Below, one piece after another: positions 58,487 through 64,000 of a stretch of 64,000 bases of DNA. The stretch comes from Halorientalis persicus (lineage in GTDB: Archaea; Halobacteriota; Halobacteria; Halobacteriales; Haloarculaceae). Where the stretch lies: the NCBI RefSeq assembly GCF_900110215.1, contig NZ_FOCX01000013.1:1-64000 (forward strand), given 5' to 3'. The notes under the pieces were generated by a model, which had not been told where the DNA came from, did no database searches, and worked only from the letters and a program-made list of their open reading frames with translations. Position numbers and translations under genes: made by a program. How positions within the stretch are numbered: position 1 is the stretch's first letter; each line of letters begins with the position of its first letter.

Positions 58487-58841
58487 GATCTTGTCGTGGA
58501 TCGACCGCGTGGGCCTGCCACTCGTCGTAGTCGAAAGCCTCCTCTTCGTAACTGGCTGCGACGGCACCCGCGTGGTCAGCTGCATCATCAAGGCTCTGGG
58601 TGTGATCGCTTATTCGCCAGTATTTGCCCCGGTGGTCAACCCGTCCCGACTTCCGCAGTCGGACGAGTGTCGGGCCGACAGAGCCCCGGGTCACATCTGT
58701 CTCTTCAGCGATCTCGCTCTGTGTGAATGCCTGATCAGGATTTGCTTCCAAAAACGAGAGAATCTTGTGCGGATTTGTCCCGGGGGTAGGCTCGTCGGCC
58801 TCCTCATCAATATTCTCGAAGCGATCTGTGCTGATGGGCAT
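58479..58841 (-). CDS. Winged-helix antitoxin / repressor
   Basis: A protein of 120 residues with a winged-helix core at about 25-78 (ILSFLEANPDQAFTQSEIAE, then VTRGSVGPTLVRLRKSGRVD) and an acidic C terminus that may bind the toxin. Direct repeats of the TACAT/ATACAT type lie just upstream of its start, a plausible operator for autoregulation. Confidence 0.75.
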   Translation of the reverse strand: MPISTDRFENIDEEADEPTPGTNPHKILSFLEANPDQAFTQSEIAEETDVTRGSVGPTLVRLRKSGRVDHRGKYWRISDHTQSLDDAADHAGAVAASYEEEAFDYDEWQAHAVDPRQDRE

Positions 58842-58868
58842 ATGTATTAGTATGTATTGGATGTACTA
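58842..58868 (-). promoter_or_regulatory. Repeated ATACAT operator-like site of the toxin-antitoxin pair
   Basis: On the coding strand AGTACAT, AATACAT and AATACAT occur at about 9-bp steps directly before the antitoxin start. Tandem half-sites next to the start suggest binding by the antitoxin. Confidence 0.5.
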
Positions 58869-58879
58869 AGCCGTTGTGT

Positions 58880-59038
58880 TCAGAGTTCGAGTTCCTCTTC
58901 AACTGTCACCCACGTTTCGCCGGTAAGCATACAGTCGGCACACTTGCTGTGGCGCTGGTACTCTTCAAGAGTGTCGAACAGGTCTCGACATCCGAAACAT
59001 CGGATCTTGCTCCTCGACGTCGACGTGCTGGTACTCAT
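58880..59038 (-). CDS. Small C2HC-type zinc protein
   Basis: A gene of 52 codons starting at ATG 59038 (MSTSTSTSRSKIRC). CFGC near 14 and H..CADC near 30-35 can bind zinc. Leader element 17 nt upstream. Confidence 0.7.
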   Translation of the reverse strand: MSTSTSTSRSKIRCFGCRDLFDTLEEYQRHSKCADCMLTGETWVTVEEELEL

Positions 59039-59055
59039 AGTTCCCTCGCCCGTCT

Positions 59056-59068
59056 GGGAAGGACAAAC
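59056..59068 (-). promoter_or_regulatory. GTTTGT leader element, copy 18
   Basis: GTTTGTCCTTCCC, AGAC, then GGGCGAGGG: a CCC-AGAC-GGG stem; 17 nt to the start at 59038. Confidence 0.7.
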
Positions 59069-59096
59069 GTCGGGAGGCAACACCCGGCCAACCGGG

Positions 59097-59351
59097 TCAA
59101 CAGTGCCGGTCAATCCAGGCGCAGAACGCCTCGAAGTCGTTTGCGCCTGCTTGGTCTGCGATCTGTCGGAGCGTGCCGATGTTCACCCGATCGTGGGCGG
59201 GTACGACCACCGTTCGCGGTTCGGTGTCGTGGTTGTCTGGCGGTTGCCACCGAAGGATGAGGTGGTCACCGTTCGTCCGAACGTGAGTGAAATTCCCCTC
59301 GTTAACCAGAACGCTGTAGATGTCTCTCCCGGAGAAGTCACGTGTCACCAT
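59097..59351 (-). CDS. hicA: HicA-type toxin
   Basis: A protein of 84 residues starting at ATG 59351 (MVTRDFSGRDIYSVL), preceded by GGTGA. The HicA pattern is clear: FTHVRTNGDHLILRW, with the catalytic His, then TVVVPAHD and GTLRQIADQAG. HicA is an mRNA interferase. The gene follows hicB by 15 nt. Confidence 0.85.
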   Translation of the reverse strand: MVTRDFSGRDIYSVLVNEGNFTHVRTNGDHLILRWQPPDNHDTEPRTVVVPAHDRVNIGTLRQIADQAGANDFEAFCAWIDRHC

Positions 59352-59366
59352 CGAACTCACCAAATC

Positions 59367-59633
59367 TTACTGCAGAACCGAGGGAAGGTCACCGCTCGAT
59401 TCGTTCTCTGCCGGATCGACACCAAGGGCTCGAAGTTCGTCATCGGACGGTTCCTCGCCGGCGCCGTGGTAACCGGCGAGGGCTTCGTCCAAGTTCTCGA
59501 GGGCTTCCTCACGGGTGCGACCCTGGCTGGCGACGCCAGTCGCGATGTCGACAGCCGTCCAGCCGTCCTGACCTTCGGGTCGGGTCAGCCTGATCTCCTC
59601 GCTATCGTCGCCGGAACTCATGTGAATAGACAT
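59367..59633 (-). CDS. hicB: HicB-type antitoxin
   Basis: A protein of 88 residues. The start is ATG 59633, supported by a GGAGGA ribosome-binding site 8 nt upstream. The HicB partial RNase H fold shows as WTAVDIATGVASQGRTREEALENLDEALAGYHG. No DNA-binding domain follows, so regulation must come from elsewhere. The leader element is 57 nt upstream. Confidence 0.85.
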   Translation of the reverse strand: MSIHMSSGDDSEEIRLTRPEGQDGWTAVDIATGVASQGRTREEALENLDEALAGYHGAGEEPSDDELRALGVDPAENESSGDLPSVLQ

Positions 59634-59690
59634 TCGTTGGTCCTCCGTAAGTGTTTGTTGCAGGTCCCAGAAGGGGGACTCGCACCCCCT

Positions 59691-59703
59691 GGAGAGAACA
59701 AAC
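59691..59703 (-). promoter_or_regulatory. GTTTGT leader element, copy 19
   Basis: GTTTGTTCTCTCC, AG, then GGGGGTGCGAG; 57 nt to the start at 59633, the longest gap. Confidence 0.65.
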
Positions 59704-59732
59704 GCTCCCCGAGAGTCGGTTCGCGGAAGCCG

Positions 59733-59794
59733 TTAACCAACACCGCGACCTAACACGTCCGAAAATGCGGTTCTGCGTGCCAAATGTTGGTTAA
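59733..59794. repeat. 10-bp inverted repeat with 42-nt spacer, copy 2
   Basis: TTAACCAACA (59733-59742) and TGTTGGTTAA (59785-59794), spacer exactly 42 nt, as in the copy at 9586-9647. The position is also the same: behind a leader element and just past the stop codon of the next minus-strand gene. Confidence 0.8.
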
Positions 59795-59797
59795 ACG

Positions 59798-60277
59798 CTA
59801 CTGATTTGGATCAACCGGATCGATCAGCTGCAGGTCCGGATCTGCATCACCGATCCCACGGAGGGCGATCTGATCGTCGCCAAGGACTGCTCGGGCCTTC
59901 GCAAGGGTGTCACGCGTTCCGGGAGATGTTCCGTTCCAAAACGCGAGGACTGCGTCTGCACGCTGGACGATCCTCGTGTTCCGCCGAGGGCCAGCAGCCT
60001 CGCCGTAGGTGTCCCAGTCTGGTTCGAGGACGGTCAGGGGAATGTTCCCGACGTCGGCCAGCGCTGCGGCGGCGGTGTCGACACCATCGGCGCCACCGGA
60101 GACGACTTCAGCGACTGGCCAGCCGGTGTCCAGAAGTGCTTGGCCGACGGCTTCGACACAGCGGACGGGTGCTTGCTCGAACGGGAACGACCGCGAACCG
60201 ACGATGGCGACCGACAGGCCGTCTTGTTCGGTGATCTGGACGCCGTGCCACGACCGAGAAGGTGCTGTTGTAGACAT
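59798..60277 (-). CDS. SLOG-family (DUF2493/YpsA-like) protein
   Basis: A protein of 159 residues starting at ATG 60277 (MSTTAPSRSWHGVQ). The nucleotide-binding fold shows as VAIVGSRSF (about 23-31), VVSGGADGVDTAAAALA, then PDWDTYGEAAGPRRNTRIVQ and FWNGTSPGTRDTL. SLOG proteins bind nucleotide derivatives and appear in phage-defence and mobile loci. The inverted repeat lies 3 nt past its stop. Leader element 42 nt upstream. Confidence 0.88.
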   Translation of the reverse strand: MSTTAPSRSWHGVQITEQDGLSVAIVGSRSFPFEQAPVRCVEAVGQALLDTGWPVAEVVSGGADGVDTAAAALADVGNIPLTVLEPDWDTYGEAAGPRRNTRIVQRADAVLAFWNGTSPGTRDTLAKARAVLGDDQIALRGIGDADPDLQLIDPVDPNQ

Positions 60278-60319
60278 ACCTTGTTGCTCCGAGCGGGACC
60301 GACTCCCCCTCACTTTCCC

Positions 60320-60332
60320 GGGGGACACAAAC
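60320..60332 (-). promoter_or_regulatory. GTTTGT leader element, copy 20
   Basis: GTTTGTGTCCCCC, then GGGAAAGTGAGGGGG; 42 nt to the start at 60277. Confidence 0.65.
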
Positions 60333-60340
60333 CCGCGCGG

Positions 60341-60739
60341 TCAGGAATCGAGGGATTTGATATCGACGAGTGGCTGCATCGACAGCGAGAGTGCTTCGAT
60401 GACGGCGGTCTGGATCTCGTCGGTGAAGCACTTCAGCGCCGGACCAGTCCGAACGGTCCAGGTGGGTGTTTCGTACTCGACGGGGACGATGTCGAGCGTC
60501 AAGAGCTCCTGCGTCCCTTCGGTCACGACGACGGTGACGGTGGTGCCTTCACAGAAAGCCTCGTCGAGTGGCCAGCTATACTTGGCTTCTGCCTCGAACG
60601 GCGGCGTTGCGTCCGGGCCAGTGTCAGTCAGACACTCGTCGCGAACGGGAACATCGTCGAGGTCATCGATGTCCTGAGGCCAAGCCGGGTCGAACTGGTC
60701 AGCGGGCGACACGCGCGCTTCGTCGGGAGCCTCAGTCAT
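60341..60739 (-). CDS. Conserved protein of unknown function
   Basis: A protein of 132 residues, very acidic in the first third, then strand-rich (TTVTVVVTEGTQELLTLDIV) with a helical end (IQTAVIEALSLSMQP). No family recognised. Leader element 22 nt upstream. Confidence 0.7.
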   Translation of the reverse strand: MTEAPDEARVSPADQFDPAWPQDIDDLDDVPVRDECLTDTGPDATPPFEAEAKYSWPLDEAFCEGTTVTVVVTEGTQELLTLDIVPVEYETPTWTVRTGPALKCFTDEIQTAVIEALSLSMQPLVDIKSLDS

Positions 60740-60761
60740 TCAAGAACTCCTCCAGCCAGCT

Positions 60762-60774
60762 GGAAAAGACAAAC
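60762..60774 (-). promoter_or_regulatory. GTTTGT leader element, copy 21
   Basis: GTTTGTCTTTTCC, AGCTGGC, then TGGAGG: a TCCAG/CTGGA stem; 22 nt to the start at 60739. Confidence 0.65.
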
Positions 60775-61124
60775 ACACCTGACGACCGCTTTCAGGCTGT
60801 CATTGAACAGTTCCCACGGTAATTGATTTCAAGAGCACGGAGGGCGAATCTCCTGCTCAGTGTAGCCACCTTTTTCATCGTCGGGTAACCTCGCTCCGCT
60901 CGGTCACCACTCCTCGAAAAACGTGGGCGAAAAAGGCTGAAGCCTCACTCCGTTCGCGCGGATGCTCGTGTTCAGTTCGCACTCTCTACTGAGCGAATCG
61001 GGGGTGCGGAGAAAAGCTATGTGAACCGTTGTAAGACGCCCTCAAGTACTACAGTTGGTAGTCGGGAAAGGTTCTTATGCGGGAACCCCCTCAGTTAGAA
61101 CAGAATCAACTGGAGGCACCTACG
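60775..61124. other. Non-coding gap upstream of the Fic module
   Basis: No gene is seen. It contains haloarchaeal extragenic text of the CTCGCTCCGCTCGG type, an imperfect direct repeat at 61018-61050 (partner at 62209-62241), and a GGTTCTTATGC box that may be a promoter for the 34-codon gene. Confidence 0.45.
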
Positions 61125-61229
61125 ATGACATTTCAAGAACAACTCCGCTCGATAGAAGAGCGGTACGACGTAAGTGAGAGCGAACATGCCCGGGAGCTTG
61201 GGCGCATTGTCGCGGACCTTCAGGATTAG
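61125..61229 (+). CDS. Micro-protein facing the Fic/Doc-like gene
   Basis: A gene of 34 codons (MTFQEQLRSIEERYDVSES), fully helical and charged, with a GGAGG ribosome-binding site 10 nt upstream and a possible TTCTTAT box. Its stop is 5 nt from the stop of the Fic/Doc-like gene, tail to tail. It might be a small regulator, or the remnant of a longer gene. Confidence 0.45.
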   Translation: MTFQEQLRSIEERYDVSESEHARELGRIVADLQD

Positions 61230-61234
61230 CGCGG

Positions 61235-62083
61235 TTATTCTGCCTCTTCTAAGAACGAGACGAACTCACCTTTCCCATTACCGTCGGTACTGACCAGTTC
61301 GTCGTGTCCGGCACGTGTGACGGATTCAGTGAGGAAGTCCGTACAGAGTTCGGTGTGCGCATCCCCATAGTGCGCCAACGCTTCTGAACGCGTGAAATCG
61401 AGGTCATACTCTGCAAGACTGATCTCGATGCCATTCTTCCGTACAACGGTGTCACATCCCCACTCAGAGAGTAACGAGAACGCCGTCGTATTCCGGCGAA
61501 CCGTGAGAAGCCGCTTCGATTCGGAAATATACTCGTTGACCCACGTCTTCCAGTCGTACGCTTCGGTCGCAAAGTCTGGAAATGAGAACCCGGTTTCGAT
61601 GCTTTCCAGGTACCACTGTGCCATACTGATTGAAGTCCGGTGGTTCGCATTAGGTAGGGCGTGTTTCAGAATCAGCGTGGACATCAGCTGCCCTGCGACA
61701 TCGACAGCAGTGCCGGTCCAGTCGACGCGAGCGATAGCATCGGGGATCCGGTCTAGTTCAATCTGCTTGTAGATCTCGAGCTTCGCTTCCTCTTCCAACT
61801 CTTTTTCCTCGACAATCTCCTCGAATATCTGGAGCAACCGCACTGTAATCGTCCGATCCTGCGGTGACATCTCATCAAGTACGTCTTCAAACTCCCCGTC
61901 AAGATCCTCGACAGTACCGCTCGCCCCACGATTTGTATACAGCACAAAGAATTCCTCACCGAGATCGTGGTGCTCGATAATCGCGTCTTTCCCAGCAGTC
62001 GTTATCTCATCCCTGTCTTGCGCGACATACGCGAGGGAATAGTGAGAATCATCGGGATGATGGTAATAGACACGGGCAGTCAT
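61235..62083 (-). CDS. Fic/Doc-like protein with degenerate motif
   Basis: A protein of 282 residues. HALPNANHRTSISMAQWYL (about 142-160) resembles the Fic/Doc core HxFx(D/A)GN(G/K)R: the leading His, the Asn and the Arg remain but the middle differs. The helices around it fit the family. The N-terminal 90 residues are extra (YYHHPDDSHYSLAYV). A TTTTAATT box about 30 nt upstream suggests a leaderless start. Activity, kinase or AMP-transfer, is uncertain. Confidence 0.65.
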   Translation of the reverse strand: MTARVYYHHPDDSHYSLAYVAQDRDEITTAGKDAIIEHHDLGEEFFVLYTNRGASGTVEDLDGEFEDVLDEMSPQDRTITVRLLQIFEEIVEEKELEEEAKLEIYKQIELDRIPDAIARVDWTGTAVDVAGQLMSTLILKHALPNANHRTSISMAQWYLESIETGFSFPDFATEAYDWKTWVNEYISESKRLLTVRRNTTAFSLLSEWGCDTVVRKNGIEISLAEYDLDFTRSEALAHYGDAHTELCTDFLTESVTRAGHDELVSTDGNGKGEFVSFLEEAE

Positions 62084-62496
62084 CCAATCAAGGTAGGCAA
62101 CAGACCGAATTAAAACACACTACATCCAGTGGTGGTCGAACACGTTCAGCAGGACTACTGACACGCGCATTATCTATACTGTCCAAATGTATATGGCGGA
62201 AGATGAGTATGAGAACCGGTGAATGACGCCTTAGACTGCTTAGAAATGGACGTTGAGATGTTCCCGGCACCCCCTCTTGTGCTGTTAGGGACCGCGCGCA
62301 GCGACGCGAGCACGGTGGACCGCCGTGAGGCGCGCGATGCGCCGAGCGCAGCGCTCCGTCGTCCCCGCGAGTGACGCCTGGAGCGAGCGGGGGCTCGACA
62401 GACGCCTGCGTCTGTCGGTGGCGCCGCGCGCTGTACGAGACGCCTGTCCAGCCGGCCAGCCACCACGGGTGACGGCAAAAAAAGGGCGGCGGGTCG
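62084..62496. other. GC-rich intergenic region with repeat copy and hairpin
   Basis: No gene is supported. It holds an imperfect direct repeat (62209-62241), the right copy of the GC-rich repeat (62288-62363) and a perfect 10-bp stem CGACAGACGC / GCGTCTGTCG with a 2-nt loop (62396-62417). Confidence 0.5.
62288..62363 (+). repeat. GC-rich repeat, right copy
   Basis: Matches 57508-57585, with the first 38 bp identical and a few changes after. The two copies are direct and bracket 4.8 kb of block C. Confidence 0.8.
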
Positions 62497-63603
62497 TCAG
62501 CCGTCGAACCGTTCAAGCGCTCGGTCGACGTCCACCGTTTCGACCCACGCGTGGGTGTCTGATTCGACATCCCAGGGTGCCACCGACGGATCGTCGCTTG
62601 CCTGCCCCGTCCGGTGCATCGGCCCATCACCGCGTTCCTCGATGGTGATGTCCGTGTGCTGACCAGTGATGGCCAGGCAGGCCTTCCCGTTCCACTCGTT
62701 GACCATCACCTCTTCCAGCCGGACTCGGTCACCCACGCGGAGGGTGGGCATCCCGTTGGACTGGTGGGACTTCGACCAGTAGACGAACTTCCGCCGTTCG
62801 CCTTCGTCGTCTTCCAGGTATCCCGCCTGGAACTGGCCGACCGCCGGCGTCTCGAAGAGGTAGTCGACCTCGGCTTCGACCGTCGTCTTCCAGGTGGTGA
62901 AGACGTCGATTTCATCGAACGTTTCTGCCACATCGAACAGCCGCTGGAGCGCCCGTTTGACCCCGAGTGCTCCGTCGAAGGCGTCAGCCCCATCGAGGAC
63001 GCGCTGTGCAACCAGCTTCGCGAGGCCAGCCCGCCCCAGCTGGATGTCGTCGCCCATCTCGTCTGCCAGTGAGGACGCCACCTGGTTGACCGCCGCGAGT
63101 TCGTCTTGTTGCAGCCACCCACGGGGATCGGCCTGCTCCTGGGGATCCACGTCGGGACGCTCGTCGGCCGTCGTCTGCTGGTAGGTCGTGTCAACCCCAC
63201 TCTGCACTCTGGAGGATGCCGCCCGCTCGAGGCCGGCCGCATCTGCATCACGAGCGACCTCGCGATGGCGCTCCATTTCGGCTTCCCGGCTGACCCGCCG
63301 TTCCTGCTGGGCGAGCGTTTCACCGTGTCGGCGATCCCGACCAACCGCCGGATCACGCGTCCAGTCGTAGTCGTTCTGACGCTCGTAGTAGTTTCCACGC
63401 GAGTCGATCCCTTTGTTCGGTCTGAAGTCCAGCTCGTCGCCAGCCTGCGTTTCGGCGACGTCTTCCAGAATGTGTTCCGGCCCACTGACCTTGTCGGCCA
63501 GCGACACCGTCATCTGTTCCTCACGCGGATCGCGCTCCTTCTCCGCCAGTGCGCCTTTTTCAGTCGTCGATGCCTTTTTGTGCGAATGGTTGTTACCGTA
63601 CAT
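62497..63603 (-). CDS. OB-fold nucleic-acid-binding protein
   Basis: A protein of 368 residues starting at ATG 63603 (MYGNNHSHKKASTTE). The first half is charged and probably disordered (ERQNDYDWTRD, RRVSREAEMERHREVARDAD). A helical region (about 170-230) precedes an OB-fold-like C-terminal part: EAEVDYLFETPAVGQFQAGY, KFVYWSKSHQSNGMPTLRVG and LEEVMVNEWNGKACLAIT. Single-strand binding is plausible from the fold. No leader element. Confidence 0.65.
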   Translation of the reverse strand: MYGNNHSHKKASTTEKGALAEKERDPREEQMTVSLADKVSGPEHILEDVAETQAGDELDFRPNKGIDSRGNYYERQNDYDWTRDPAVGRDRRHGETLAQQERRVSREAEMERHREVARDADAAGLERAASSRVQSGVDTTYQQTTADERPDVDPQEQADPRGWLQQDELAAVNQVASSLADEMGDDIQLGRAGLAKLVAQRVLDGADAFDGALGVKRALQRLFDVAETFDEIDVFTTWKTTVEAEVDYLFETPAVGQFQAGYLEDDEGERRKFVYWSKSHQSNGMPTLRVGDRVRLEEVMVNEWNGKACLAITGQHTDITIEERGDGPMHRTGQASDDPSVAPWDVESDTHAWVETVDVDRALERFDG

Positions 63604-64000
63604 TGTAGTAACCCTGAAGGCGCTCACGCGCCCGACACCGCGATGCTACTACATCGCGGATTTCCTCGACGTCACGTCCAACAGACCCATCTGTGCGCTC
63701 TCGCTCGCGCCTTCGCGAGCGCCCCCTGGGCGCGAGCGAGAGCGCGCCTGAGAAGCGGACCCCTTTCCAGCACCGCGCGCCGTCCTGCCGAGCGGTGCGT
63801 GGCCGACCGTGGGGAGGCCACGGGCTAGCGAGCGGGGAGCACCGCGACCCGCGAGCAGCGAGGCAGGGCTCGGAAGACGAACGGAGTGAGTCTTCCGGCG
63901 ACCTGGCCGGAGCGAGCGTCCATCGGGATAAGCCCGCTCGTGTCCGGCCCGGACTGCAGGTCCGTGTCCAGTGTGACTGTCGTCGAGGCAAACTCGCGTC
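63604..64000. other. GC-rich non-coding end with inverted repeats
   Basis: No gene is supported; frames here follow the GC pattern. A perfect 17-bp inverted repeat lies at 63695-63711 and 63729-63745 with a 17-nt loop, and a GGAAGAC / GTCTTCC stem at about 63870-63896. The window ends before any further gene becomes visible. Confidence 0.5.

Noticed and set aside
63593-63991. 132-codon minus-strand frame at the right end
   Set aside because: Arg/Ser-rich translation of GC-rich inverted repeats; no start context or domain.

Overview
This window comes from a haloarchaeon (class Halobacteria). It has high GC and acidic proteins, an archaeal Orc1/Cdc6 initiator with origin boxes, aCPSF1 and RNase J nucleases, a TFS-type transcription factor, an archaeal PCNA, RdfA with an SMC-related protein, DUF5786, amphi-Trp and DUF7504-type proteins, and TATA-box promoters with leaderless starts. 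No rRNA genes and no CRISPR array are visible. One tRNA gene (initiator Met) is present.

Layout. (1) 0.2-2.8 kb: an orc1/cdc6 gene within an array of about nine origin boxes, including two inverted pairs of identical geometry. (2) 2.8-10.7 kb: accessory block A, nearly all on the minus strand, with zinc-ribbon and SWIM-finger proteins, a short N6-methylase-like protein without its catalytic motif, and many unknown genes. (3) 10.9-13.1 kb: a small membrane protein, a tyrosine recombinase, an unknown gene and tRNA-iMet, whose 3' end is repeated 135 bp downstream. (4) 13.2-25.2 kb: housekeeping genes (RNase J, cation antiporter, MFS carrier, DUF2298 membrane protein, NUDIX, macrodomain, aCPSF1). 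(5) 25.6-39.4 kb: small regulators, then accessory block B with a TFS paralogue lacking its acidic tip, a Mom-like protein, a C5 cytosine methyltransferase, a DUF6884 protein, a PCNA paralogue and many small genes. (6) 39.6-54 kb: metabolism, with an MBL-fold hydrolase, a UbiD pair, and a propionyl-CoA/acyl-CoA operon (acyl-CoA synthetase, acyl-CoA dehydrogenase, PccA, an extended PccB, MaoC hydratase, a frameshifted second synthetase) facing a CitE-like lyase. (7) 54-57.4 kb: an ASRP-RdfA-DUF7504 cluster. (8) 57.5-64 kb: accessory block C with toxin-antitoxin pairs (MazF-like, HicAB), a SLOG protein, a Fic/Doc-like protein and an OB-fold protein, interrupted by GC-rich repeats.

The most striking observation is that blocks A, B and C share a leader element of about 28 bp. 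It reads GTTTGT, a pyrimidine tract ending in CCC, a short spacer, then GGGTGNGAG, and it occurs 21 times, always in front of minus-strand genes and never in front of a housekeeping gene. Many copies can fold as a small stem whose two sides appear to change together. The same blocks contain proteins whose extreme N or C terminus carries a PCNA-interaction (PIP)-like motif such as TLGDFG, TLADFG or QSTLDSWA, and block B encodes its own PCNA paralogue. A 10-bp inverted repeat with a 42-nt spacer occurs in blocks A and C with identical arms and spacing. I infer that the three blocks are parts of one mobile-element gene set with common control, aimed at DNA modification and at the host replication clamp.

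Six very short genes (34-59 codons) that automatic calling at a 60-codon cut-off would miss were found by reading the sequence; four of them are zinc-ribbon-like.
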